In this document: piece after piece, positions 8,615-17,112 of the stretch
Layout of the letters: the number at the start of each line of letters is the position of its first letter
How positions within the stretch are numbered: the first letter of the stretch is position 1
Assembly: GCF_007753095.1 (NCBI RefSeq)
Contig: NZ_CP036348.1
Coordinates: 2,604,001-2,668,000, forward strand
Length of the DNA: 64,000 nt
Source: Rosistilla carotiformis
GTDB taxonomy: Bacteria; Planctomycetota; Planctomycetia; Pirellulales; Pirellulaceae
Direction of reading: 5' to 3'
Notes under the pieces: model-generated
What the model saw: only the letters and a program-made list of their open reading frames with translations
Databases searched by the model: none
Told to the model about the DNA's origin: nothing
Program-made: the position numbers and the translations under genes

Positions 8615-10810
8615 TCAGCCGATGACGACGATCTGCACGTCTCCTTCCTTGCGTTCGACGTTCATGCCGACGTCGCGCCGGTGGCGGTGGAATGCGAGAT
8701 CGACCACCCCTTCGCCAACCCGCAAATTTTGGATCCGCACCCAATTCAGAAAGTCGGGCAAGCGCGGGTTCTCGAACCGGATCTGTGGTTTCGTCGGCGA
8801 AAACTCGAGACCGAGCATGCTTTGCAGCAGCAGGAAGACCGCCCCAGTCGCCCACGCTTGGGGCGAACAGGCGACCGGATACAAGGTCGGTGCATGACCG
8901 GGCATTCGATCGAAGCCACAAAACAATTCGGGCAGTCGATGCAGGTCGTTGAATAGCGAAGCGTCGAACAGGCCCGTGGTCACGCGAGCGCATTCCTCGC
9001 GGAAACCATACCGCGCCAGGCCGGCAGCGCAGATCGCGGTATCGTGCGGCCAGACCGATCCGTTGTGATAAGACATCGGATTAAATCGCACCTCGCCGTC
9101 GCTGATCGTGCGAATGCCCCAACCGTTGAATGTCCGCGGATCGAGCAAGGTGGCGGCGACCGAAGTCGCGTGAGTTTCGTCGACGATGCCGCTGTACAAC
9201 AAGTGCCCCGCATTGCTGTTCCGCACTTCGCAAGGTTGCTTGTCGCCGTCCAACGCGATCGCGTAGGTACCAAGCGAATGGACCCAGAACGCTTCGTTGA
9301 ACTTGAGTTTCAATTCATCCGCTTGTTGGCGAAGTTCGCCCGCCCAAGCATCGTCGTCCATGACTTCGGCAAGCTCTGCCGCCAGCAGCTTCGCCTGGTA
9401 GACATATCCCTGCACCTCGCTGGCTGCGATCGCGCCCCCGGCTGCGCGGCCATCGCTGTGAAAAATCGAATCGTTGCTGTCTTTCCAACACTGGTGGGTG
9501 AGGCCGCGATCGTTGTGCGATTGGTATTCGACGAAGCCGTCCCCGTCAACATCTCCATAATCGTCGATCCATGCGATCGCGCGGCGGATGTTGGGCCAGA
9601 TGAATTCGATGAATCCGCGGTCGCCGGAGCGGCGGAAGTATTGGCCGGCGAGCACGACGAACAATGGAGTCGCATCGACGGTGCCGTAGTAGCGTTTGAA
9701 GGGCACTTCGCCCAGCGTCGCCATCTCCCCATCGCGCATCTCGTGCACGATTTTTCCCGGTTCGGATTCGACCAGCGGATCGACCTCTGTCGCCTGAGTC
9801 GCCGCTAAAAAACTCAGCACCCCGCGCGACAGCTTGGGTCGCACCCACAGCGTCTCCAACGCGGTGATGATCCCGTCGCGGCCAAACGGCGTCGCGAACC
9901 AAGGGACCCCGGCATACGGATATCGTCCGTAAATCGTGTCGGAGATCAACATGTCCAGGTCGGCATTGCTGCGATTCAACCAACCGTTGAACTCTTCATT
10001 GGACGTAAAAATCTCGGTCCGTTCGGATTCCGTTTCGCGGATTCGCGACGTCCAACCCGCGACCGCTTCGGCGTGATTGCGAGGGGGCGTTTCGGGTTTC
10101 TTCACATGTCCCGGTCTTTCGGTCCGGCATTCCGCCATCGCGTGCAGCGTTGTCTCGCCGCCGCCGTCAAGTCGCACGCGAAGGATGCAGCGGTGGCGGT
10201 CGATCGATTCGATCTCCCCTTCGAACGCGAGGCTGACGTGCCGCTGTTGATCATCCAGCCCGCGATACGCCAGCTTGACGATCGAGTCGACGATCTCGGG
10301 GGGCAGCAATTCGCCCCGCTTCTCGCGGCGTTCCCCACGCACTTCAAAGATGTCGCGGAAATCGGCATCGAAGCGATACTCGATGGTCAGTTCGATCGGA
10401 CAGCGAGAATAATTCTTCAGTCGCAGATGTTCGTAGAATCCGCCGCCGTCGAGCAGCATGCTGCGGAAGACATGCAGCGTTCCCTGCGGCAGCACGTGCC
10501 CGATTTGAGGAAGTTCCGGTGTGGTCATCTGGACGACCAGCGAACTGTTGTCCTCTTTCATCGTCGAATTCAGCAACAGCGGACGCTTGTTGTTGATCAA
10601 CAGTTCCCAATTCGAGAGGAAGCGCGTGCCGAGATGGTACAGCCCCTGTTCCGATTCCCCCGCCGTTCCCACTTCGCCCAATCGGTCGAAGATCGCAAAC
10701 GTGTCTCCTTGTTTGAGAACTTGAATGTCGGCCGGAGCGCGATTGGTTTGGGCTTGAACGTCCCAATCGGTCGTCCCGTTTTCAACTTTCCCTGGCAGAG
10801 GTGTATTCAT
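8615..10810 (-). CDS. Amylo-alpha-1,6-glucosidase / glycogen-debranching-type protein
   Basis: This 731-aa protein has an N-terminal beta-rich glycogen-debranching domain (about residues 30-250; FAIFDRLGEV, LYHLGTRFLSNWEL) and a C-terminal alpha/alpha six-hairpin glycosidase domain (about 300-690). The latter has the family segments PWFATPFGRDGIIT, DSIFHSDG, NAGHLLYSG and MSYHNGSVWPHD. Family members hydrolyse alpha-1,6 branches or related alpha-glucosides, but the exact substrate cannot be read from sequence. The reverse-strand GT4 gene lies 152 bases upstream in the same direction, a pairing that suggests a shared sugar-polymer or glucoside pathway. The start has GAGAT a few bases upstream. 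The protein is complete, with no frameshift. Confidence 0.88.
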   Translation of the reverse strand: MNTPLPGKVENGTTDWDVQAQTNRAPADIQVLKQGDTFAIFDRLGEVGTAGESEQGLYHLGTRFLSNWELLINNKRPLLLNSTMKEDNSSLVVQMTTPELPQIGHVLPQGTLHVFRSMLLDGGGFYEHLRLKNYSRCPIELTIEYRFDADFRDIFEVRGERREKRGELLPPEIVDSIVKLAYRGLDDQQRHVSLAFEGEIESIDRHRCILRVRLDGGGETTLHAMAECRTERPGHVKKPETPPRNHAEAVAGWTSRIRETESERTEIFTSNEEFNGWLNRSNADLDMLISDTIYGRYPYAGVPWFATPFGRDGIITALETLWVRPKLSRGVLSFLAATQATEVDPLVESEPGKIVHEMRDGEMATLGEVPFKRYYGTVDATPLFVVLAGQYFRRSGDRGFIEFIWPNIRRAIAWIDDYGDVDGDGFVEYQSHNDRGLTHQCWKDSNDSIFHSDGRAAGGAIAASEVQGYVYQAKLLAAELAEVMDDDAWAGELRQQADELKLKFNEAFWVHSLGTYAIALDGDKQPCEVRNSNAGHLLYSGIVDETHATSVAATLLDPRTFNGWGIRTISDGEVRFNPMSYHNGSVWPHDTAICAAGLARYGFREECARVTTGLFDASLFNDLHRLPELFCGFDRMPGHAPTLYPVACSPQAWATGAVFLLLQSMLGLEFSPTKPQIRFENPRLPDFLNWVRIQNLRVGEGVVDLAFHRHRRDVGMNVERKEGDVQIVVIG

Positions 10811-10859
10811 CGTGATCTCGCATTGCAGTGCCGTTAGAAAACCATTGAATCATCTCACA

Positions 10860-10940
10860 GAGAGAGTCCAGGAACCGATGAACACGTTTGCACGCGCTGG
10901 TTGCCGAGCGAACCCCCCCGTAAATTCCTGGACGTCTCTC
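10860..10940. repeat. Imperfect inverted repeat in the gap between the GT4 and debranching genes
   Basis: TCCAGGAA (10867-10874) is complementary to TTCCTGGA (10925-10932), and the outer GAGAGA (10860-10865) to TCTCTC (10935-10940) with a 2-base bulge. It lies inside a presumed two-gene reverse-strand unit. It could be an RNA-processing or attenuating stem-loop, or a REP-like sequence. Confidence 0.45.
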
Positions 10941-10962
10941 ATCCCAGCGGACGCCGCATGGG

Positions 10963-12069
10963 CTAGGCCGTCTCCATCGTCAACGGTTGATCGCCTGGAT
11001 TGACGATTCCCGGCCGCGATGCGATGGGAATCGTTGCTTGCGGAGCGAGCAGTTTTTCATAGACAGCAAGATAACCTCGGGTCATCGGTTCGACGTCAAA
11101 TCGCTCTTGGAAATAGAGCCGACATCGGCGGCGGCTGATCTTGTCGATGTTCGCCGCGGCAGCCACCGCTTCATCGACGCTTTCGACGATGTAGCCACTG
11201 ACCCCCTCCTTCATCACTTCGTCGACGCTGCCGTTGCGGAACGCGATCACCGGCGTCCCACAGGCCATCGATTCGGTCATCACCAGCCCAAACGGTTCGG
11301 GCCAATCGATCGGGAACAACAACGCCTTGGCACCTCCCAGCAACTGGTTCTTGCCATTCTCGTCGACCTCTCCGATGTATTCGATCAACGGATCATCCAA
11401 CAGCGGTTGAATCCGTTCGGCGAAATAATGCGCGTCGACCTTATCGATCTTCGCCGCCATCTTCAGTTTGATGCCCAACCGCTTTGCGATTTCGATCGCT
11501 CGTTCGGGACCCTTCTCGGGTGAGAAACGTCCCAAAAACGCAAAGTATTCATTGGGTTCGGGGACCGGCTGATACATGTAGTTCTCCCCCGGGGTGCCGT
11601 TGTAAACCGTGTCGACCCAGTTTGCGATCCGGATCGGATGCCGTTGGGAATTGCTGATCGAAACGACGGGAATGTCAGGGAATTCCTCCAAGACCGATTG
11701 GAATTCGGGCAGGTCGAGCCGGCCGTGCAACGTCGTGACATGAGGTGTGCTCAGATATTGCATCGAGTGGAAGTGGCTGAATCCGGTGTGGAAATGGATG
11801 ATGTCGAATTTATCCGCCATCCGCAGCACCTGATTCAATTGCCGTTGGTGCCAGAGGATGGGATCTTGAGGCACCCGACTGCAGCGCAGCGATTCTCGGA
11901 CGACGGCGACATGATCGGCAGTGGTCCGCGAGTCGCCGCTGGCGAACAACGTCACATCATGCCCCTGCCGAACCAGTTCTTCCGTCAAGTAATGGACGAC
12001 CCGCTCGATACCGCCATAGGTTTTCGGCGGGACGGTTTCAATCAGTGGAGCGACCTGAGCAATTCTCAT
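10963..12069 (-). CDS. Glycosyltransferase family 4 (GT-B) protein
   Basis: This 368-aa GT4 transferase has the N-terminal start MRIAQVAPL...PPKTYGGIERVV and the GLFASGDS-like segment typical of a widespread bacterial GT4 subgroup. The acceptor-side HTGFSHF region is near 95. The nucleotide-sugar site carries FLGRFSPEKGPERAIEIA and the E-x7-E motif in EPFGLVMTE, followed by GTPVIAFRNGSVDEV. It transfers a sugar from an activated donor, but neither donor nor acceptor can be assigned. It is upstream of, and co-directional with, the debranching-type glucosidase. No signal peptide is seen, so it is probably cytosolic. Confidence 0.9.
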   Translation of the reverse strand: MRIAQVAPLIETVPPKTYGGIERVVHYLTEELVRQGHDVTLFASGDSRTTADHVAVVRESLRCSRVPQDPILWHQRQLNQVLRMADKFDIIHFHTGFSHFHSMQYLSTPHVTTLHGRLDLPEFQSVLEEFPDIPVVSISNSQRHPIRIANWVDTVYNGTPGENYMYQPVPEPNEYFAFLGRFSPEKGPERAIEIAKRLGIKLKMAAKIDKVDAHYFAERIQPLLDDPLIEYIGEVDENGKNQLLGGAKALLFPIDWPEPFGLVMTESMACGTPVIAFRNGSVDEVMKEGVSGYIVESVDEAVAAAANIDKISRRRCRLYFQERFDVEPMTRGYLAVYEKLLAPQATIPIASRPGIVNPGDQPLTMETA

Positions 12070-12871
12070 TGTTGGGTTCCGTTATCAGCGTCCTTGGAAA
12101 GCTCGTTTAGCGACCAGCGGAAAAGGGACGATGACCGGTATTCGATCAGCACCACCTTCTCGGCTCACGTCAAACAACCGAAAATTAGATCGCAACCGCA
12201 GTTTGCAACCGGCGTGCCAAAACATCGCGTTTCCAATCGATGGCGATCACCCGACGTACCGGTCCACAGCAGCGACACGTCTGAACGGGGTTCGCATCGG
12301 TTTGTCGTCGCGAGATGGGACCGTCTGTCCTGGATGCGGCGTGTGGCCTCATTATACGGAAATCGGCCGCCTTCATATACAAGAACTTGCACCTGCACTC
12401 GAGAAACGAGGACGCTCGCTTCCTGTGGAGGAACGCAACGGTGCCTCGCTGGAAGGGGCACCGCATAACCAACCGTCGTCGGTTGGTGTGAGAGGTTCGG
12501 TCCGTTCAGATCGAACGACGCGGCGAGCGAAGGTGATTACCAGTGGCGGAGAGTAGAAATCCGCAAGTTGCATCGAGTGGCTGCAAAACCGCATCGATGG
12601 GGTGGCAAGAAACCGGCCGGCAAGAGGTGCTTGCGCCCAAGAATCGCTTCGCCGTGGTGGGGGGAGAGAGCGCGCAAAAAAAGAGACCGCCGAGTGAACT
12701 CGGCGGTCTCTTTTCGCTCGACGACGACATATTGCTATGGGAGGGTGGTATGCCGTCGGAGGCAATTGTACTTCGACGTGGCAGAACGATGCTGGCCTAG
12801 CACGGTGGAAGTTCCAAACCGCGTTGAAGTACAAACGAAATACTACAAGGTGTGGTGCACTAAAGGGGAAC
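12070..12871. other. 800-base stretch without a supported gene
   Basis: Frames on both strands here look random and lack ribosome-binding sites. The stretch holds an 8-bp stem hairpin (ACCAACCG/CGGTTGGT, about 12468-12487) and the strong terminator at 12676-12714. The upstream part should contain the promoter of the GT4 gene, which starts at 12069 on the reverse strand. I see no tRNA or known RNA family, but a non-coding RNA ending at the terminator is possible. Confidence 0.4.
12676..12714 (-). terminator. Strong rho-independent terminator (perfect 13-bp stem, A/T flanks on both sides)
   Basis: GAGACCGCCGAGT (12683-12695) is followed by GA and then its exact complement (12698-12710). The stem is extended by AAAA/TTTT. 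On the reverse strand it ends in a run of seven T, and on the plus strand in four T, so it may work both ways. The nearest gene it can serve is the reverse-strand 102-aa gene ending at 12872, about 160 bases upstream in that direction. Confidence 0.8.
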
Positions 12872-13180
12872 CTATTTGGCCGGTGTCGGCGCGGCGGTTC
12901 GCAGGCGGGTGCGGCGTTTCTTCTTCTCCGCTCCCCATTCCTTCGTCAACGACTCAAAGACTTCCGGCGATTCGTAACGGACCACGTTCTTCCCTTCGGG
13001 AATCGGGCCAACCAGGCCGCGGAAAACGGGCATCCCGCGAAGTCCCAGATCGGTGCTGCAGTCGTCGATCCCGATCTGAGAATGCATGTGCAAAATCGGA
13101 TCGGCGTTGGGGAAGTCGCGGATTTGTAAATTGCCATCGCTGGCACGTGTTACGATTCGAAATGTGTCTTTGTGGGCCAT
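12872..13180 (-). CDS. Small soluble protein of unknown function (102 aa)
   Basis: A near-perfect ribosome-binding site (AAGGAGG, 13183-13191) precedes ATG 13180, which strongly supports a real gene. The protein begins MAHKDTFRIVTRASDGN and includes LQIRDFPNADPILHMHSQIG, then a glycine/valine segment (GLRGMPVFRGLVGPIPEG) and a Lys/Arg-rich tail (EKKKRRTRLRTAAPTPAK). There is no signal peptide, membrane segment or catalytic motif that I recognise. It lies divergent to the DNA methyltransferase gene, and the basic tail could bind nucleic acid, but that is only inference. A strong terminator lies downstream. Confidence 0.75.
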   Translation of the reverse strand: MAHKDTFRIVTRASDGNLQIRDFPNADPILHMHSQIGIDDCSTDLGLRGMPVFRGLVGPIPEGKNVVRYESPEVFESLTKEWGAEKKKRRTRLRTAAPTPAK

Positions 13181-13587
13181 GACGCCTCCTTAGCGGTTTC
13201 GCTGGGATGGAAGGAAGGGGTGACGACCTGCGACGCGCTCATGGAAGGGAGATATTAAAACGCGATTTCAACCGTCACTTTGTATTCATCGGCCGACGCT
13301 AGCAAATACAATGACTCGATTGTTCTGTGGCGTCATTCCACGCAAAACCGGACTGGCATGTCGAGACCCGCGATACCGGACCCTCCCCAACGGAGGGGCG
13401 TGGGGCCGGGATCCGACCGCACCGACCTGCCTTTTGGCACGCTGTTGATGCCCCCAAGCGATCCGTTACGATGAACCAACGTGCTGCGGAACGAGTGTAT
13501 CCCGGCGGCGAGTCGATCATCGCCCCCGCTCGGAAGACCACGAAACCTCAACAAATCAATCAAAAACGTGCAAACCAGGGAGACTCT
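13181..13587. other. Divergent promoter region upstream of the methyltransferase
   Basis: These 407 bases lie between the divergent 102-aa gene and the methyltransferase. The methyltransferase frame stays open upstream to 13327, but that extension looks non-coding and lacks a ribosome-binding site. A small GC hairpin (CCCTCC/GGAGGG, about 13380-13397) is present. I see no clear operator. Confidence 0.35.
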
Positions 13588-15471
13588 GTGGCACTGGAAA
13601 TAAATCAATTGCATCAAGGCGATTGTGTCGAGAAGCTGGCGGAGATCGAAGCGGGGACGATCGACCTCTGTTTCGCTGATCCGCCGTTTAATATCGGTTA
13701 CCAATACGACGTTTACGACGATCGCCAAGACGATGCCGATTATCTCGATTGGTGCCAACAATGGATGGCGGGGGTGCATCGTGCGCTTCGCCCCAACGGC
13801 ACCTTTTGGTTGGCGATCGGCGACGAATACGCTGCGGAACTGAAGGTCCGCGCGACCCGCGAACTCGGCTTCGTCTGCCGCAGCTGGGTGATCTGGTATT
13901 ACACCTTTGGCGTGAACTGCAAAAACGGTTTCAGCCGCTCGCACACCCATCTGTTCCACTTCGTCAAAGATCCCAAATCGTTCACCTTTAATTCAGACGA
14001 TCCGGCGATCCGCGTTCCGTCGGCGCGGCAGTTGGTCTATGGCGATGGCCGCGCCAATCCGAAGGGGCGTCTGCCCGACAACACTTGGGTATTGAGACCT
14101 CAGGATCTCCCCGAGGGCTTTCAGAGCGATGGCGATACGTGGTACTTCCCTCGCGTCGCGGGAACCTTTAAGGAACGACAAGGTTTCCACGGCTGCCAGA
14201 TGCCCGAACAGCTGTTGGGTCGAATCGTCCGCGCCTGCTCCAACCCAGGCGATACGGTTTTGGATCCGTTTGCCGGTAGCGGCACCACGCTGGTCGTCGC
14301 CAAGAAGCTGGGGCGGCAGTGGTTGGGGGCGGAGCTGTCCGAGGAATATGCCGCTCGGATCGCGCAACGGCTCGACGAGACGCAGATTGGCGATCCGTTG
14401 AGCGGTGTCGAAAACCCGCTGACCAGTGTTCCCAACACCGCTAATGGCAAACGCCATCGCGGCGCAGCCAATGGCCAACCGCTGACCAATGGAAAGCCGA
14501 AGGTGAAATCGGCGGCGGCATCCAAGAAGAAGTCGGCCGCGGCAAAGAAGAAAGCCGCTCAAAAGCTGGCCAAAAAGACTCCTGCGAAGAAAGCTGCAAC
14601 AAAGCAGGCCGCGGCGGAGGCTGTGAAAGCGACCAATTCGACCGGCGCGAAAGCGAAGAAAGCCGTAGTTCCCAAGTCGGCCACCAAGAAGGTGAAGACG
14701 AAAAAGGTCGCCGCCAAGGGAGCGCCGACAGAACCGCCCGCGACCAAGAAGCGTTCAGCGAAGAAGAGCCCTTCGAAGAAGAAGGTTGCCGTTAAGAAGC
14801 CTGCCGTGGTGAAGAAGTCCGCTGCGGTGAAGGCAAAGGCGAAGAAAGCGGTCGCATCGACCGCAGTGACGCCGACCGAGCCGATCGCAAAAGCAACGGC
14901 GACGAAGCGGGGAGCGAAAAAGTCGGCCGCTGCAAAGAGGAAGAAGACGCCCGCGCCAAAGTCGGTTCCGACCAAAAAGGCTGCCGTAAAGAAGCGAGCG
15001 ACGAAAACGGCGACCGCTGCGGTGAAGAAGTCGAACGCGGCTGCGCCCGAAACGCCACCGACTAAGAAGGGGGCTGTGAAGAAGGTTGCGGTAAAGAAGC
15101 GGACGACGAAGAAGGTTGCGGCCGAGGCAAAGCCTGTGAAAACGTCCGCTCCCAAAAAAGCTGCGGTCAAGAAACGGACGGTGAAAAAGTCGGCGGTCGC
15201 TAAGGTGACGACGAAGAAAAAAGTGGCCGCCGAGACGACGCCCGCGGAAGCGAAGCCGACGAAGAAACGGCAAACGAAGAAGAAGGGGCAAACGAAGAAG
15301 AAGGGGGCTGCGAAGCGAGTTCCACCCAAGGCCGCGCAAAGCGAAAAACGGCCGGAAATTGAACCCCCAGCCGAATCGAAGCCGTTGGAAACCGAGCCCG
15401 TGGCGACCGAAAGTCCCAAGCCGGTCGATACGCCACCCAAAGTGCGGCAACCTGAGCTGTTTCTGTTTTAA
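13588..15471 (+). CDS. DNA methyltransferase (N4/N6, beta-type motif order) with a long histone-H1-like tail
   Basis: This protein has about 627 aa. The catalytic domain (1-270) carries the amino-methyltransferase motif IV DPPF at 31-34 and, C-terminal to it, the SAM-binding motif [10 protein letters not shown] at 226-234, the beta-class order shared with CcrM-like solitary enzymes. Residues 304-590 are almost entirely Lys, Ala, Thr, Val and Pro in short KKA, AKK and VKK repeats, like eukaryotic H1 and bacterial H1-like tails. The last residues are acidic/proline-rich and end in RQPELFLF, which resembles the QxxLF sliding-clamp-binding pentapeptide (inference). GTG 13588 follows GGGAGA and is preferred over the longer frame. 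No restriction endonuclease is adjacent, so it is probably a solitary, epigenetic enzyme. Target sequence unknown. Confidence 0.88.
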   Translation: MALEINQLHQGDCVEKLAEIEAGTIDLCFADPPFNIGYQYDVYDDRQDDADYLDWCQQWMAGVHRALRPNGTFWLAIGDEYAAELKVRATRELGFVCRSWVIWYYTFGVNCKNGFSRSHTHLFHFVKDPKSFTFNSDDPAIRVPSARQLVYGDGRANPKGRLPDNTWVLRPQDLPEGFQSDGDTWYFPRVAGTFKERQGFHGCQMPEQLLGRIVRACSNPGDTVLDPFAGSGTTLVVAKKLGRQWLGAELSEEYAARIAQRLDETQIGDPLSGVENPLTSVPNTANGKRHRGAANGQPLTNGKPKVKSAAASKKKSAAAKKKAAQKLAKKTPAKKAATKQAAAEAVKATNSTGAKAKKAVVPKSATKKVKTKKVAAKGAPTEPPATKKRSAKKSPSKKKVAVKKPAVVKKSAAVKAKAKKAVASTAVTPTEPIAKATATKRGAKKSAAAKRKKTPAPKSVPTKKAAVKKRATKTATAAVKKSNAAAPETPPTKKGAVKKVAVKKRTTKKVAAEAKPVKTSAPKKAAVKKRTVKKSAVAKVTTKKKVAAETTPAEAKPTKKRQTKKKGQTKKKGAAKRVPPKAAQSEKRPEIEPPAESKPLETEPVATESPKPVDTPPKVRQPELFLF

Positions 15472-15522
15472 TGCTTGCCGCTTGATCCTGAGCGCATCGG
15501 AGAGGTTTGCGGCGCGCCCCGA

Positions 15523-17112
15523 TTACGGTTTGGGCTGTCGATCGCCGACGGCCGAATCGAACAGGGTGCGGCCGACCGACTTCAATAGGCTGGTGAATTG
15601 CCCGCGGAGCTGGTCGAGCCGATTGGCGCTGAGCTGTTTGTAAAACGCCTTCAGGATCGCGGCGGCATGTCCGTGGTCCAGGTTGCCGATCAACGCGGGG
15701 ACCAAGTTGTCGGCGACGCTCGTCTCGTTGGGATGCTGGTCCCCGGTATAGACGCAAACGGTCTGGGCGATCGCGTCGCCAAACAGTTCGCGACAATAAG
15801 CGACCGCTTGGGCCATCGATTCCTCTTTCAAACAGGTGGGCGTCGTCCAGTCGTAGGGAGGTTCCCATTCGCGGACGGGACGCAAGCGATCGACATGTGT
15901 CAGCACGGCGATGATCGTCGGCGGTTTGAGATGCGGCTTGCTGCGATAGTGTTTGGTCAATTCCGAGATCGCTTGCACATCGCTGCGTCGCGCGGCGGAA
16001 TTCGCCGCCATCACCAACAGCACGATATCGGCCGCTTCGGACGCCGTTCGGATCTCTTTGGCCTGCTGCCGATCGAAATCGGCTTCGCTGTAACCGGGGG
16101 TGTCCAACAGCGTGATCGAATTGTTCACGCCGGGCAATTTATATTCGAACCGGGCGACCGCACGCGTCTCGGGCAGGACGCTGGTGGCGGCGACATGATC
16201 TTGCATCAGCGCATTGATCAAACTCGACTTGCCCGCTTTGACTTGCCCGATCACCGCGATCGTGGTGCTGACGTTTTCGAGCTGTTGGAACGCCTGGACA
16301 TTGCCGCCGCTGTGGTGCATCGCCGATGCCAGCGTCCCAAATTGTTGGCGGTAGCGTCGCGAGCCCCCCTTCAACCGGCCGCTGTACATTTCGATCAGAT
16401 AATATCCGACCCGACGCAGATAGGCTTGGTAGAAGACACCGATCAGTTCGTCTTGCAAATCCAGACCGATCTGGCCCGCCTGACGCCACAGCGGGTAGGT
16501 CAGCAGTTTGGCCGGGTTGACGATCGCCGAGGTCCAATAGCCGAGGTGCCGACCGACTTCGACGACGCGGGCCAGCCCCGGCAGTGTCTGCAATTGCCCG
16601 ACCGTCGCAACGTTGCTCAACGGCACGTTCTCCAACACCCAAGCTTCCATGTCCTCGACCGCTAGATGCACGACCGCCAGCACTTCGACCAGCGTCAGCC
16701 GATTCAATTCGCTCGCGGAGCCGCCTTGGTGATAATGCCCTGCCAGACGCTTGGCCATCGCTTGGGCATCGGACAGGTAGCGATGGGTATCGGCGATATT
16801 CGAACGGTTCATCTCCGGCAATTCGCGGCGGAACTGTTCGACCACGGCGATCGCCGCCGTATCTTGAGGCGTCCAGAATTCGGGAGCGGTCAACGGTGCG
16901 CCGGTCGCCGATTCGGACAGCCGCCGCGGCTTCCACAACCAGCCGACGATCCACGCGACAGCTCCCATCACGGGCAGCACCCATGCGAGCCACCCCAACC
17001 AACCGGCGCGATAAACCGCCAGCGTGCCGACAACGAGATAGGTCGCCACGGGGAGAAGCCACAGCACGAAGAGCACGATGGCGCGCGGACGCAGCAAACG
17101 CAGATACTTCAT
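15523..17112 (-). CDS. Membrane-anchored GTPase (dynamin-like/Era-like P-loop GTPase)
   Basis: This 529-aa protein has two N-terminal transmembrane helices (about 10-32 and 38-60) and a helical region to about 280. The GTPase domain then has G1 GQVKAGKS at 289-296, G3 DTPG at 337-340 and G4 THVD at 405-408. The G1 loop and the long helical lead resemble the 50S-binding/dynamin-like GTPases often annotated as 'GTPase domain, YcjX/DUF697 neighbours'. The role is unknown; membrane stress or remodelling is an inference from the architecture. Its ATG overlaps the stop of the upstream GTPase gene (ATGA, 17109-17112), so the two are translationally coupled and probably function together. Confidence 0.8.
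   Translation of the reverse strand: MKYLRLLRPRAIVLFVLWLLPVATYLVVGTLAVYRAGWLGWLAWVLPVMGAVAWIVGWLWKPRRLSESATGAPLTAPEFWTPQDTAAIAVVEQFRRELPEMNRSNIADTHRYLSDAQAMAKRLAGHYHQGGSASELNRLTLVEVLAVVHLAVEDMEAWVLENVPLSNVATVGQLQTLPGLARVVEVGRHLGYWTSAIVNPAKLLTYPLWRQAGQIGLDLQDELIGVFYQAYLRRVGYYLIEMYSGRLKGGSRRYRQQFGTLASAMHHSGGNVQAFQQLENVSTTIAVIGQVKAGKSSLINALMQDHVAATSVLPETRAVARFEYKLPGVNNSITLLDTPGYSEADFDRQQAKEIRTASEAADIVLLVMAANSAARRSDVQAISELTKHYRSKPHLKPPTIIAVLTHVDRLRPVREWEPPYDWTTPTCLKEESMAQAVAYCRELFGDAIAQTVCVYTGDQHPNETSVADNLVPALIGNLDHGHAAAILKAFYKQLSANRLDQLRGQFTSLLKSVGRTLFDSAVGDRQPKP

Noticed and set aside
12373-12834. 153-codon reverse-strand frame
   Set aside because: It is rich in Ser/Arg/Pro, crosses the perfect terminator hairpin and has no ribosome-binding site.
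14559-15450. Phe/Leu/Ala-rich reverse-strand frames that look like membrane proteins
   Set aside because: They are the complement of the Lys/Ala codon repeats of the methyltransferase tail, not genes.
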